Shown here: one piece after another, positions 16,816 to 26,154 of the stretch | How positions within the stretch are numbered: the stretch's first letter is position 1 | How the letters are laid out: each line of letters opens with the position of its first letter | Made by a program: the position numbers and the translations under genes | The notes under the pieces: generated by a model | What the model was told of the DNA's origin: nothing | The model's input: only the letters and a program-made list of their open reading frames with translations | The model's database searches: none | NCBI RefSeq assembly: GCF_022699665.1 | Contig: NZ_JALDNB010000002.1 | Coordinates: forward strand, 744,001 to 808,000 | Length of the DNA stretch: 64,000 nucleotides | Origin: Chryseobacterium aahli | GTDB lineage: Bacteria; Bacteroidota; Bacteroidia; Flavobacteriales; Weeksellaceae | Direction: 5' to 3'

Positions 16816-17514
16816 TTATTTTCCTATAACAAACACCGCAGGAATTTTATGTAATTCAGGTTTTTGTTTTTGCCAATCTTTAATGCTTAAAGTTTTTATG
16901 AATTCATGCTCCGGATCATTAATGTTTGCAGCAATACAAAGTTTCGTATTCGGCGAGAGAAATTTACACAAATCATCGAAGAGCGCATTATTTCTATAAG
17001 GTGTTTCCATGAAAATCTGGGTGTAACCCGTTTTCTGAAGTTCACTTTCCAGATATTGGATTCTCTTTTTCTTTTCGCCTTTTTCTATCGGAAGATAACC
17101 GTTAAAGGTAAATTCCTGGCCATTAAATCCACTTGAAATTAATGCTAAAATAATCGATGAAGGTCCAGAAATAGGAATCACTCTGATTTTTTTCTCATGA
17201 CACCATTTCACAATAAGATTTCCCGGATCTGCGATGCACGGAAGTCCGGCTTCTGATAATAATCCGAAATCCTGACCGTTCAGCATTCTGTCCTGAGCTT
17301 CTTTAATGTCAGCATTCTCAGTGTATTTATCTAAAAGAAATAATCTCAAATCTGCCTGCTTTTTTTCAGGAGCAAAAAACTTAATCACTTTTCTTGCAGT
17401 TTTTTCATTTTCAACAAAGAAAAAGTCGGTCTGCATAATATAGTCTTTGATCACTGGAGAAAAATGAGTGATTGGGGTATTTTCTGAAAGATAAGCCGGA
17501 ATTAAGAAAAGCAT
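16816..17514 (-). CDS. RsmI-related SAM-dependent methyltransferase
   Basis: The 232-residue protein belongs to the tetrapyrrole methylase superfamily: LLSEAGLPCIADPG (about 86-99) and PISGPSSIILALISSGF (about 114-130) match the two glycine-rich SAM-binding segments of RsmI, followed by FMETPYRNNALFDDL. RsmI 2'-O-methylates C1402 of 16S rRNA; this protein is shorter (about 285 in E. coli) and is the second, RsmI-like paralogue common in Bacteroidetes, so its exact target is uncertain. It lies beside the phosphatase and dnaA on the same strand. Confidence 0.8.
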   Translation of the reverse strand: MLFLIPAYLSENTPITHFSPVIKDYIMQTDFFFVENEKTARKVIKFFAPEKKQADLRLFLLDKYTENADIKEAQDRMLNGQDFGLLSEAGLPCIADPGNLIVKWCHEKKIRVIPISGPSSIILALISSGFNGQEFTFNGYLPIEKGEKKKRIQYLESELQKTGYTQIFMETPYRNNALFDDLCKFLSPNTKLCIAANINDPEHEFIKTLSIKDWQKQKPELHKIPAVFVIGK

Positions 17515-17560
17515 TGTTGTAAATTATAAGTTGAAATTTAATTAAAAGAAGATGTTTATT

Positions 17561-18031
17561 CTATACTTTATTAGTAATAACCTGTTGTTGTAATTGATGT
17601 GAAATTTTATTGCAGGCATCATCCAATAACTGGAAAACATTTTCAAAATCATTCATGTCACCCCAATACGGATCAGGAACTTCTGAGTTTTGATGGTTAC
17701 CTGCTTCATCTAAAAACAGATGAACTTTCTGACGTTGTTCTTCATTTTTAGTCATTGAAATCACATCTTCAAGATTTTTCAAATCCATACAGTAAATCTT
17801 ATCAAATTTGTCTAAATCTGATATAAGAAGTGGCCTAGATTTTTGTTTTGAAATATCAATGCCATGATTGGCCGCGGTTTTCACGGCTCTTTTGTCAGGT
17901 GTTTCTCCTTCATGCATCGAAATTGTTCCTGCAGAATCGACAAAAAAACTATCACGAAGTTTAGATCGTAAAATTCCCTCAGCAAGCGGACTTCTGCAGA
18001 TATTTCCTAAACAAACCATTAGTATTTTCAT
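17561..18031 (-). CDS. Low molecular weight protein tyrosine phosphatase
   Basis: The 156-residue protein opens with the CX5R phosphate loop CLGNICRSP (C7, R13) and has the general-acid loop EVPDPYWGD near residue 118, both diagnostic of the low molecular weight phosphatase family. Length is normal. It dephosphorylates phosphotyrosine or small substrates in the cytoplasm; in many bacteria this family controls capsule-related kinases, but no such kinase is nearby. It follows dnaA on the minus strand, probably as a separate transcript given the terminator at 18083-18105. Confidence 0.9.
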   Translation of the reverse strand: MKILMVCLGNICRSPLAEGILRSKLRDSFFVDSAGTISMHEGETPDKRAVKTAANHGIDISKQKSRPLLISDLDKFDKIYCMDLKNLEDVISMTKNEEQRQKVHLFLDEAGNHQNSEVPDPYWGDMNDFENVFQLLDDACNKISHQLQQQVITNKV

Positions 18032-18082
18032 TGAACAAAATTTAGAATTATATATTTTCTATTGACAAAATTAAATAAAAAA

Positions 18083-18105
18083 TGGAGAACAAAATTTATT
18101 CTCCA
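18083..18105 (-). terminator. dnaA terminator
   Basis: TGGAGAA (18083-18089) pairs with TTCTCCA (18099-18105); on the minus strand the hairpin is followed by a run of six T, 25 bases after the dnaA stop. Confidence 0.75.
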
Positions 18106-18129
18106 CTTTCCTATTATTTAAATTACAGA

Positions 18130-19584
18130 TTAATGCTTGATTTTCTCTGTCAATTCTTTTACGTATTTTTTAATTTCCTTATCGATTTTAGAAACATCTT
18201 TTATCGTATCGCAAGCGTACATTACGGTCGAATGGTCTTTCCCTCCCATTTCTTCACCAATTTTTGTAAATGTTGCATTGGTAAATTCTTTAGCAAAATA
18301 CATCGCCAACTGCCTTGGTAAAGCGATTTCTCTTTTTCTTGTTTTAGATAAAAGCTGCTCTCTTTTGATTCCGAAATATTCGCATACAACTTCCTGAATG
18401 TAAGGAATATTGATGACCTTTTTCTGATTGGCAGCAATCTTATTGATGGTTTCCTTTAATAATTCAAGACTTAGCTCAGATTTATAAATAGTAGAATAGG
18501 CAATTACTGAATTGATAACCCCAATCAGTTCTCTTACGTTAGTTTTTGCTTCTGCAGCAAGGAAGTCTAACATATCTTCTGTTAAAACAATTCCGTCTCT
18601 GCTTAGTTTATCAACGATAATTTTTCTTCTTGTATCTAAATCCGGAGATTTGATTTCTGCAGAAAGTCCCCATTTGAAACGAGAAACAATTCTGTCCTGA
18701 ATATCCATAATATCAACAGGAGCTTTATCTGAAGTCAGGATAATCTGCTTTCCGTTTTGATGTAAATAATCAAAAATATGGAAGAAGCTGTCCTGTGTTG
18801 CAGACTTACCAGATAAGAACTGAATATCATCGATAATCAGAACATCTACCATTTGGTAAAAATTAGCAAACTCTGTCTGTTTATGTGCTTTCGCAGCTGA
18901 AATAAACTGCTGGATAAATTTTTCTGAAGAAAGATAAAGAACCACTTTATCCGGAAACTGGCTTTTCACTTCTAAACCAACCGCCTGACCAAGGTGAGTT
19001 TTACCAACACCATAACCTCCGTACAAAAATAGTGGATTAAATGCCGTAGAACCAGGTCTTTTTGCAATTGATCTAGCAACCGTAGAAGCAAACTTGTTGC
19101 TCTCACCTTCCACATAATTATCAAAAGAAAAATCAGCTTTCAGGTTAGAATCAATATTTACTTTTTTGATTCCCGGAACAACGAAAGGATTAACAATATT
19201 AGATGAAAAACCCTGAGGCATTGTTTCCTGCATTTTTGGTGTAGGAACGGTTTTACCTTTCATATTCATCGTAACGGGTTTTTCTAAACCGCTTGGCTTA
19301 TTTTCCATTACCGAATACCAAAGTTTAACGCCTTTACCGATGTTTTTCTTCAGGGCAGCAGAAAGCAACGATAAGTAATTATCTTCAATATATTCTTTGT
19401 AAAAATCACTCGGAACCATCAACGTAAGATTGTTGTCAACCAATGAAATTGGCTGTACTTTATCAAACAGTAAGTCGAAGGATTTTTCGAGTTTTTTAAG
19501 ATCAGAATTGTCTTCAGCTGCGTTTAAATTATCTCGCATAAACTGAAGGCACTTCTGCCATATCATCATTAAATTTTCATCCAT
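18130..19584 (-). CDS. dnaA: Chromosomal replication initiator DnaA
   Basis: The start MDENLMMIWQKCL at 19584 is preferred over an upstream frame extension that has no family resemblance; this gives 484 residues, normal for DnaA. Domain I is N-terminal (MIWQKCLQFMRDNL), then a linker, AAA+ domain with Walker A LYGGYGVGKTHL and Walker B VLIIDDIQF, and C-terminal DNA-binding domain with GGKDHSTVMYACDTI, the DnaA-box recognition signature. It opens the origin in an ATP-dependent way. I saw no cluster of TTATNCACA boxes beside it, so the origin need not be here. Confidence 0.97.
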   Translation of the reverse strand: MDENLMMIWQKCLQFMRDNLNAAEDNSDLKKLEKSFDLLFDKVQPISLVDNNLTLMVPSDFYKEYIEDNYLSLLSAALKKNIGKGVKLWYSVMENKPSGLEKPVTMNMKGKTVPTPKMQETMPQGFSSNIVNPFVVPGIKKVNIDSNLKADFSFDNYVEGESNKFASTVARSIAKRPGSTAFNPLFLYGGYGVGKTHLGQAVGLEVKSQFPDKVVLYLSSEKFIQQFISAAKAHKQTEFANFYQMVDVLIIDDIQFLSGKSATQDSFFHIFDYLHQNGKQIILTSDKAPVDIMDIQDRIVSRFKWGLSAEIKSPDLDTRRKIIVDKLSRDGIVLTEDMLDFLAAEAKTNVRELIGVINSVIAYSTIYKSELSLELLKETINKIAANQKKVINIPYIQEVVCEYFGIKREQLLSKTRKREIALPRQLAMYFAKEFTNATFTKIGEEMGGKDHSTVMYACDTIKDVSKIDKEIKKYVKELTEKIKH

Positions 19585-19665
19585 TTTTATGCCCTGATTA
19601 ATTCTTTGGTTGTTTGTTTTTATTGGGAAGACAAAGGTCACATATTTTAACTTTAAAAAAAAATA

Positions 19666-19697
19666 TTGCAAGTATTGATTATTAAAAAATATATTTG
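19666..19697 (+). promoter_or_regulatory. Promoter of the hotdog thioesterase gene
   Basis: TTG (19666-19668), 21 bases, then TATATTTG (19690-19697). The predicted transcript start near 19701 falls downstream of the ATG at 19699 and supports translation from the ATG at 19720. Confidence 0.6.
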
Positions 19698-19719
19698 TAT
19701 GTATAAATCAAACCTCAAG

Positions 19720-20133
19720 ATGATACACACAACTCACACAATACGAGTACGTTACGCAGAAACCGACCCTATGAAATACGTATATTACGGCAACTACGCC
19801 GCATATTTTGAATTGGGAAGAGTAGAACTTTTCAGAAGCATAGGGATATCTTATGACGAGATTGAAAAGCTTGGAATCTGGCTACCGGTTTCTGATTACA
19901 ATATTAAGTATTTAAAACCAGCTTTATACGATCAAAAATTAGAAATTCATACTTATGTAAAAAAAATTCCGGGTGTGCGAATAGAATTTGAATATGAAAT
20001 TTACAACGAAGAAAAAATAAAAATCACTGAAGCCCGCACTACCCTTTTCTTTTTGGATGCCGCTACCAACAAAGTCATCAAATGTCCCGACTTTTTGATG
20101 AAGCTCATCGAAGAAAACTGGAAAGAAAATTAA
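19720..20133 (+). CDS. YbgC/FadM-type acyl-CoA thioesterase
   Basis: From the ATG at 19720 the protein has about 137 residues, the usual hotdog length. It shows the family signature RVRYAETDPMKYVYYGNY, with the catalytic Asp in ETDPM, then FELGRVELFRSIGISYDEIE. Earlier in-frame ATGs (19699, or an extended frame from 19666) lie on or before the predicted transcript start and are not preferred. It hydrolyses acyl-CoA thioesters in the cytoplasm; chain-length preference is not readable. A hairpin at 20143-20171 ends the transcript. Confidence 0.88.
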   Translation: MIHTTHTIRVRYAETDPMKYVYYGNYAAYFELGRVELFRSIGISYDEIEKLGIWLPVSDYNIKYLKPALYDQKLEIHTYVKKIPGVRIEFEYEIYNEEKIKITEARTTLFFLDAATNKVIKCPDFLMKLIEENWKEN

Positions 20134-20142
20134 ATAAATAAC

Positions 20143-20171
20143 AATCCATTGTAAAATTCACACAATGGATT
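20143..20171 (+). terminator. Terminator of the thioesterase gene
   Basis: AATCCATTGT (20143-20152) pairs with ACAATGGATT (20162-20171), followed by a T-run. An ATG within the 3' arm (20165) is therefore a poor start for the following gene. Confidence 0.75.
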
Positions 20172-20176
20172 TTTTA

Positions 20177-20207
20177 TTGACCTCTATTTCTCAAATTCTT
20201 ATATTTG
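20177..20207 (+). promoter_or_regulatory. Promoter of the DUF2339 gene
   Basis: TTG (20177-20179), a 20-base spacer and TATATTTG (20200-20207) form a complete Bacteroidetes promoter. Its predicted start near 20211 places the translation start at the ATG at 20225. Confidence 0.7.
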
Positions 20208-20224
20208 ATGACAAATCTAAGTAT

Positions 20225-22432
20225 ATGAGTTCTATTTCTTCTTTAATTGTCATGTTAATAGTGATTCTCATATTGGTTTATTATAGACTTAATAGGCGCA
20301 TAGAGATTTTAGAAAAAAAGATTTCTGATTTATCTAAAAAAGAAATTCCTTCAGTTGAGAAGACTGAAAATGAAGATAACATCCCAGAACCCATCCAATT
20401 TATCAGTCAAAATACAGAAGTTGAAAGCCCCAATATCATTGCAACCAATTTTGAAGAACCCGAACCACAGAAAGATTGGCTGACCCCTGTTTTTGATTTT
20501 CTAAAACAAAATGCACTCACTATTATTGGTATTTTCACACTAGTTTTAGGAATAGGATATTTTGTAAAATATGCCATCGACAAAAACTGGATTGGCGAGA
20601 CCTCCAGAGCAGGAATCGGCTTCATCGTTGGTATCAGCATCATAGGAATAGGACATTTTTTAAGGAAAAACTACACGGTATTCTCCTCCATAATTACGGG
20701 CGGCGGCGTGGCTGTACTCTACTTTACAACAACGATTGCCTTTCGTGAGTACCAGATTTTTTCACAAAATACAGCGTTTTTGATAACATGTTTGATTACC
20801 GTGATTTCAATCGCTCTTTCCTCCTATTACAAAAGTGAAATTTTAATCATATTTTCTATATTTGGTGGATTTTTAGCGCCGTTAATGATCAGCACAGGGC
20901 AAAACAACTATATTTTCCTGTTTACTTATTTATCTGTTTTAAATATTGGAATGCTGATTATCGCCTATCTCAAACATTGGAAAAGTATTGGCTGGATATC
21001 TTTTATTTTCACCTCAATCTATCTTTTCGCCTGGACTACAGATCATCCAACGTTGACAAGTATTCCTTTTTACAGCATTACATATATTATATTTTATGCA
21101 TTTGCTTTACAGAATTATATTAAAAAGAATCTGTTGTTGCAGCTTGATATATTAATGCTTGTGCTGATTAATTTTTCGGCAGTCTCAGGTTTAGTTTATA
21201 TTTTTAATGAGTTGCAAATGTTTCCTGTATCTGTATTTCCGGTTGCTTTTGCCGTCATCAACGCTTTTGGTTTATACAGAGAATATCAAAAGAAAAATTT
21301 CGGCATTAACTATTCAGTTTTTGCAAGCATCACCATCAGCCTTATCACATTAGCATTTGCACTTGAGCTAAGAACTCATCTTACTACAAGTGTTTGGGCA
21401 ATCGAAGCAAGCCTTCTACTCTATATCTGGAAGAAAACAAATCACAAAATCTTCAAAGTTTTCTTTTACGTCCTTTTTCCAATGGTTATTTTGTCTCAAA
21501 TGATCACTTGGGCGAGGTATTTTGATTCAACTTCTTTAAATGTGATTTTAAATCCGGTTTTTATTACAAGTTTGGTTGTAATTGGAAGCTGTTTCATGAA
21601 TTTATTTTTACTGAAAAAAGATTCTGAAGAAGAAAAATCTGAATTGGAGTTTTATGAGAATGTATTTAAATTCTTATGCATTTCGGTTATTTATTTTTCA
21701 GTTTTATTTGAAATTATCTATCATATTTCGGATGAAAATTTGGTTTTTATCCTTACCATTGGTCTCCTTTTTACTTTGTATTATTTATTTGCGTTGATTC
21801 TTTTCGGCAAAAAACTGAGCATCAGCAGAGATTTCCAGACCGGAATGATTTATCTTTTTCTTTTATTGCTCTTCACGCATATATCAAGTTCACAGGTTGC
21901 AACGGAAATCATCAGTAAGCAAATTGAGGTAGGGTTTTACTTTGTTCACTTATTGTACATTCTACCACTGATTTATTTAATTCTAAAAATAATTCCGAAA
22001 TCAGATTTCATTAAAAATAACTTAGCCTATTGGGTGACCTCTTTAATTATTGTTCTTGCTTTCAGTTTCGAATTATTTAGAACATATTTACTGATTAATG
22101 CAAATAATTTGGAGGAAATTTATACCCTTCAGAATCACTTCAGCATATTATATTTGCCTATTATCTGGGCAGTTTTGGCTTGTATTTTCATTTATTTTGG
22201 TTTAAAAAAAGAAATTCAGGAATTCAACAAAATCGGTTTCAGTTTACTCGGAATTATGGTTTTAAAACTATACGCTTACGACGTCTGGCAAATGGATAAT
22301 GTCTCAAGAATTATCGCATTTATCATCCTTGGAATTATCTTGCTCTTGAGTTCATTTATGTTCCAACGACTTAAGAATATAATCAGAAACTTGGTAGATA
22401 AAAAAGATGAATCTCTTGAAGAAAATCAATAA
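20225..22432 (+). CDS. DUF2339 polytopic membrane protein
   Basis: From the ATG at 20225 the protein has 735 residues; a 20-codon longer frame starts inside the preceding terminator and upstream of this gene's promoter, so it is rejected. It has an N-terminal membrane helix (SSLIVMLIVILILVYY), a charged coiled-coil linker (RRIEILEKKISDLSKKE), then about twenty further hydrophobic helices. The segment GIFTLVLGIGYFVKYAIDKNWIG is characteristic of DUF2339. Function is unknown; proposals for the family concern the envelope. It ends with a charged cytoplasmic tail. Confidence 0.85.
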   Translation: MSSISSLIVMLIVILILVYYRLNRRIEILEKKISDLSKKEIPSVEKTENEDNIPEPIQFISQNTEVESPNIIATNFEEPEPQKDWLTPVFDFLKQNALTIIGIFTLVLGIGYFVKYAIDKNWIGETSRAGIGFIVGISIIGIGHFLRKNYTVFSSIITGGGVAVLYFTTTIAFREYQIFSQNTAFLITCLITVISIALSSYYKSEILIIFSIFGGFLAPLMISTGQNNYIFLFTYLSVLNIGMLIIAYLKHWKSIGWISFIFTSIYLFAWTTDHPTLTSIPFYSITYIIFYAFALQNYIKKNLLLQLDILMLVLINFSAVSGLVYIFNELQMFPVSVFPVAFAVINAFGLYREYQKKNFGINYSVFASITISLITLAFALELRTHLTTSVWAIEASLLLYIWKKTNHKIFKVFFYVLFPMVILSQMITWARYFDSTSLNVILNPVFITSLVVIGSCFMNLFLLKKDSEEEKSELEFYENVFKFLCISVIYFSVLFEIIYHISDENLVFILTIGLLFTLYYLFALILFGKKLSISRDFQTGMIYLFLLLLFTHISSSQVATEIISKQIEVGFYFVHLLYILPLIYLILKIIPKSDFIKNNLAYWVTSLIIVLAFSFELFRTYLLINANNLEEIYTLQNHFSILYLPIIWAVLACIFIYFGLKKEIQEFNKIGFSLLGIMVLKLYAYDVWQMDNVSRIIAFIILGIILLLSSFMFQRLKNIIRNLVDKKDESLEENQ

Positions 22433-22630
22433 AAACAACAACAAAATCTATTATTTGTCATTATTTTATAAATTATTTTAATTTTTTATTGACAATCTGT
22501 AAAAAATAAGTATATTTATCACGTTTTTAATACTAATACTTTAATTTAAGGAATTAATGTTGATAAAACACAGCAAACAAGCTTCTATAAGTCGATGCAA
22601 GATTATTTGAAATAATAAAATATCTGTTAT

Positions 22631-23068
22631 ATGAAAAAAATCCTTTACTCTTTATTAATATTTGCTTCAGCAACTTTATTTGCTCAAAAAAATCCTACTG
22701 TAAAATTTGCAATCTGTAACGACGCTGTAGGTACTGTGGCAATGTTCGATTCAAGAAAAGAAGTCGTTCAGAGCGTAAATGTTTTTAAAACGAAAGCAAA
22801 TCTTCCTCAAAACCTTAAGAAATTTGATTATTTAGCTGACAACGGTTTGGCTGAAGTAAAATTCAAAAAAGATTTCGGAACTTTAGATCGTATGGCTTTA
22901 GCTGATTTTAATGCTCAAAATGGGCTTCCAAAAGATACACCCGTTTTTATTGAAGGATATGAATTCAAAAATACCGATGTACACATCTTCGCTGACATGA
23001 TTGCTGACTACAAAGTAGAAACTGTAGATGGTAAAAAAGCGCTGGTTATTACTACAAATAAGAAATAA
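22631..23068 (+). CDS. Hypothetical exported protein
   Basis: I do not recognise this 145-residue protein. It has a clear signal peptide (MKKILYSLLIFASATLFAQ) and a small soluble domain of about 125 residues with alternating strands, one cysteine (in FAICNDAVG) and no membrane segment after the signal. It would be periplasmic or surface-exposed. It has a long upstream gap (198 bases, AT-rich; a weak TTGACA/TATATTTA pair near 22495-22518) and ends in a strong bidirectional terminator. Confidence 0.7.
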   Translation: MKKILYSLLIFASATLFAQKNPTVKFAICNDAVGTVAMFDSRKEVVQSVNVFKTKANLPQNLKKFDYLADNGLAEVKFKKDFGTLDRMALADFNAQNGLPKDTPVFIEGYEFKNTDVHIFADMIADYKVETVDGKKALVITTNKK

Positions 23069-23089
23069 TATTTAGAATTATTATATTTA

Positions 23090-23121
23090 AAAACGGATAT
23101 TCAACTTTGAATATCCGTTTT
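23090..23121. terminator. Bidirectional 13-bp hairpin terminator
   Basis: AAAACGGATATTC (23090-23102) pairs with GAATATCCGTTTT (23109-23121), followed by more T on the plus strand and lying just past the rarA stop on the other. Confidence 0.85.
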
Positions 23122-23123
23122 TT

Positions 23124-24401
23124 TTAGTACTTATTTGTCCATTTTTTTTGGAGCTCGTCGTAGATTTTCTTTTCTGTGGCATTATTTCCGGGTTCGTAGA
23201 ACTTAACGTCTTTTATTTCTTCCGGTAAAAAATCCTGATCGACAAAATTGCCTTCGAAAGAATGAGCATATTTATATTCTTTACCATAATCTAGATCTTT
23301 CATCAGTTTAGTCGGTGCATTTCTCAAATGCAGCGGAACCGGCAAATTTCCAGTCTTTTTCACAAAAGCCAAAGCATCATTAATCGCTGCATATGCTGAG
23401 TTACTTTTCGGCGAAACCGCCAGATAAATTGCAGTTTCGCTCAACAAAATTCTAGCTTCAGGATTTCCGATTACATTTATCGCCTGAAAACAATTGTTTG
23501 CAATCACCAAAGCATTTGGATTGGCCAGACCAATATCTTCAGACGCCAAAATAAGCATTCTTCGGGCAATAAATTTAATATCTTCGCCACCGGCAATCAT
23601 TCTCGCCAACCAATACACTGCGCCATTCGGGTCACCTCCTCGCATCGATTTGATAAATGCTGAAATGATATCATAATGCTGTTCTCCATTTTTATCATAA
23701 AGCGCCATCGTTTCCTGAAGCACTTCCATCACATTATCATTCGAAATTTCTTTCGTATTTGAATTGATGAACTGACTCAAAACCAATTCCACCGAATTAA
23801 TCAATTTCCTCCCGTCACCACCCGAATATTGAATGAAAGCCTGATTTTCTTTAATAGTGAAATCAGTTTTTTCATCTTTATTAAATCTTTCAAGAGCAAT
23901 ATCAATCAGTTCTTCCAGTTTCTCATGTGTCAAAGCTTTTAAAATATACACCTGACTTCTGGAAAGCAATGCCGAAACCACTTCAAAACTGGGGTTTTCT
24001 GTGGTTGCACCAATCAAAACTACCCAACCTTTTTCTACCGCATGAAGCAGTGAATCTTGTTGTGATTTATTAAAACGATGAATTTCATCAATAAAAAGAA
24101 TCGGCGATTTCCCGGAAAACAAATTTTGTTTTTTGGCTTCATCAATTACATCGCGCACATCCTTCACACCCGATGATACTGCAGAAAGTTTATAAAATTT
24201 TCTTCCGGATTTTTCTGAAATAATTTCTGCCAGAGTAGTTTTACCCGTTCCTGGCGGACCCCACAAAATAAGTGAATTTAAGGTGTCATTCTGCAGCATT
24301 TTCCTAAGTGTACCTTTTTCGCCGGTAAGATGTTCCTGCCCCAAAACTTCATCTAAAGTTTTCGGTCTCATTCTTTCGGCTAATGGAGTATTTTGACTCA
24401 A
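23124..24401 (-). CDS. rarA: Replication-associated recombination protein A (RarA/MgsA), AAA+ ATPase
   Basis: The 425-residue protein begins PLAERMRPKTLDEVLGQEHL, has Walker A WGPPGTGKTTLAE, Walker B FIDEIHRFNKSQQD, sensor 1 GATTENPSF and the C-terminal tetramerisation region (SAFIKSMRGGDPNGAVYWLARM), the full signature and usual length of RarA. The enzyme acts at stalled forks and on single-strand DNA ends with SSB. It is monocistronic between two divergent or convergent neighbours. Identification is firm. Confidence 0.95.
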   Translation of the reverse strand: MSQNTPLAERMRPKTLDEVLGQEHLTGEKGTLRKMLQNDTLNSLILWGPPGTGKTTLAEIISEKSGRKFYKLSAVSSGVKDVRDVIDEAKKQNLFSGKSPILFIDEIHRFNKSQQDSLLHAVEKGWVVLIGATTENPSFEVVSALLSRSQVYILKALTHEKLEELIDIALERFNKDEKTDFTIKENQAFIQYSGGDGRKLINSVELVLSQFINSNTKEISNDNVMEVLQETMALYDKNGEQHYDIISAFIKSMRGGDPNGAVYWLARMIAGGEDIKFIARRMLILASEDIGLANPNALVIANNCFQAINVIGNPEARILLSETAIYLAVSPKSNSAYAAINDALAFVKKTGNLPVPLHLRNAPTKLMKDLDYGKEYKYAHSFEGNFVDQDFLPEEIKDVKFYEPGNNATEKKIYDELQKKWTNKY

Positions 24402-24576
24402 AATGTATAGTTTGATTTAAAGTGAAATTTTAATTAAAAGTTACAGATTTTCAATAATAAGACTGGCTTCCATCAAGAAATTTTAAAATCGATAAACACA
24501 TTGATTTATCCGACAAACAACCATTCATCACTCCGAAACTTCTAACAAATTTAAACTAATTTTCAATTTTTTAGCC

Positions 24577-24584
24577 TATTTTTG
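24577..24584 (+). promoter_or_regulatory. TAnnTTTG box just before yidD
   Basis: TATTTTTG ends seven bases before the TTG start codon of yidD, so the mRNA would have almost no leader. No clear -33 TTG was located. Confidence 0.45.
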
Positions 24585-24591
24585 CATTGTT

Positions 24592-24834
24592 TTGAAACTT
24601 ACATTCAATAAAATCATTACATCGCCTTTGGTAATTTTAATCAGATTTTACCAATGGTTTATCTCGCCTTTGCTTCCCAAAAACTGCCGATACGAGCCAA
24701 CCTGTTCGCACTACATGGTTAAATCGCTGCAAGTACATGGTATATTTAAAGGGTTTTGGTTAGGATTAAAAAGAATTGCTAAGTGTCATCCCTGGGGTGG
24801 AAGCGGCTATGATCCCGTACCTCCAAAAAAATAA
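24592..24834 (+). CDS. yidD: Membrane protein insertion efficiency factor YidD
   Basis: The 80-residue protein has the YidD core: [21 protein letters not shown], then [13 protein letters not shown] and [18 protein letters not shown], with the conserved cysteines. The reading frame has no ATG before conserved sequence begins, so TTG at 24592 is the likely start. YidD is a membrane-associated helper of YidC/Sec insertion; here it is not next to rnpA or yidC as in many bacteria, but it precedes lgt by 35 bases (from the preferred lgt start) and is probably co-transcribed with it. Confidence 0.93.
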   Translation: MKLTFNKIITSPLVILIRFYQWFISPLLPKNCRYEPTCSHYMVKSLQVHGIFKGFWLGLKRIAKCHPWGGSGYDPVPPKK

Positions 24835-24869
24835 TATTTTTGAATAAACGACCTATTAAAAAAATAAAA

Positions 24870-26132
24870 ATGAGTAATATTTTTTTCAGAATTTACCTTT
24901 TTGCATTTGCATTGATTACCCAGTGTTTTTTTGCACAAAATAATTCCTTGTCTGAGGGAACTTTAAAAGTAAATTCTACTGACGTTCCGGTGAAAATTTT
25001 CGCAACTTCAGAACTTGTAGAACTTGATTCTTTTGCCAATTTAAATAACATACAGAATACTTTGGTTATTTTAAATAAATCAAATGTAGAAGTTTCACAT
25101 TACGTCAACAGCTCTATTATTTTAGGGAAATTTAAAGCAAACAATTATCAGTTTTTTGACAAAGATTTTAGATTGGTTGAGAACATTAAAATAACTGAAG
25201 ATAATATTGAAGCTCTTAAATATGCTGCAAAAATTCCAAATCAAATCAAATCTTCTGATACAGTAGAGCTTGAAACTCCTTTTAAAATCTGGGATCCTTC
25301 TACAGGAATTCATTTAGGTCCGGTTACTTTACACTTTTACAGTTTGATGTTCATCTTCGCTTTTGGAATCGGGTATTTCCTGATGACAAAAATGTATTCT
25401 ATTGACGGAGTTGATACAAAATATGTAGAACCATTTTTTACATGGACATTAATAGGAACGATCTTGGGAGCAAGATTAGGTCACGTTATTTTTTACCAAC
25501 CTGAATTATTCAAAGAAGATTTTTGGAGTGTATTTTTACCAATCAGCACAAAAAATGGTTTAAAATTCACCGGATTTGCTGGATTAGCAAGTCACGGAGC
25601 AACACTTGCTGTGATTGCAACAACATTATATTATTCTTATAAAATCGTGAAAAAAAATCCGCTTTGGGTTTTTGACAGATTAGGAATTGTAGTGGCCATC
25701 GGAGGTGCATTTGTAAGAATGGGTAACTTTTTTAATTCTGAAATCATTGGTAAACCTGTTGACCCGAACTCACCATTTGCATTATTATTTCCACAACAAA
25801 GCAGCGAGTACGGATTAACGGTAACACGTTATCCTACTCAATTATTTGAAGCGGTGGGTTATGTAACTTTATTTGTGATTCTTTGGGTTTTATACAGAAA
25901 AACAGACAAAAAATATCAGCAGGGATGGTTATTCGGATTGTTCTTTTTCCTTCTTTGGGCCATCAGATTCTTTGTAGAATTCCTGAAAATGCCTCAGGGA
26001 GATGAAGTAATTTCTTTTGCAGGTTTGAATACCGGACAGATTCTTTCAATCCCTTTTATGATTGCTGGGTTAGTAATTATGTTTTATTCTAAATACAATA
26101 AAACTCTTCCCGAAACAGAAAAAACGGTTTAA
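24870..26132 (+). CDS. lgt: Prolipoprotein diacylglyceryl transferase with N-terminal exported extension
   Basis: The C-terminal 275 residues are Lgt: LGPVTLHFYSLMFIFAFG, GARLGHVIFYQP, ASHGATLAVI (the HGG-type loop), RMGNFFNSEIIGKP (Lgt signature) and the closing TGQILSIPFM helix region. Lgt transfers diacylglycerol to the lipobox cysteine at the inner membrane. Before it are about 145 extra residues: a signal-like helix ending CFFAQ and a soluble domain facing the periplasm, not present in E. coli Lgt (291 residues). I prefer the ATG at 24870; a TTG at 24840 adds ten residues. Follows yidD. Confidence 0.93.
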   Translation: MSNIFFRIYLFAFALITQCFFAQNNSLSEGTLKVNSTDVPVKIFATSELVELDSFANLNNIQNTLVILNKSNVEVSHYVNSSIILGKFKANNYQFFDKDFRLVENIKITEDNIEALKYAAKIPNQIKSSDTVELETPFKIWDPSTGIHLGPVTLHFYSLMFIFAFGIGYFLMTKMYSIDGVDTKYVEPFFTWTLIGTILGARLGHVIFYQPELFKEDFWSVFLPISTKNGLKFTGFAGLASHGATLAVIATTLYYSYKIVKKNPLWVFDRLGIVVAIGGAFVRMGNFFNSEIIGKPVDPNSPFALLFPQQSSEYGLTVTRYPTQLFEAVGYVTLFVILWVLYRKTDKKYQQGWLFGLFFFLLWAIRFFVEFLKMPQGDEVISFAGLNTGQILSIPFMIAGLVIMFYSKYNKTLPETEKTV

Positions 26133-26154
26133 GAAAAATTAAAAATATCATTAA

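Noticed and set aside
19585..19719. Replication origin next to dnaA
   Set aside because: No cluster of TTATNCACA boxes and no typical unwinding layout; dnaA is often away from the origin in this group.
20165..20224. Longer start of the DUF2339 protein
   Set aside because: The ATG at 20165 lies in the 3' arm of the preceding terminator and upstream of the gene's own promoter.
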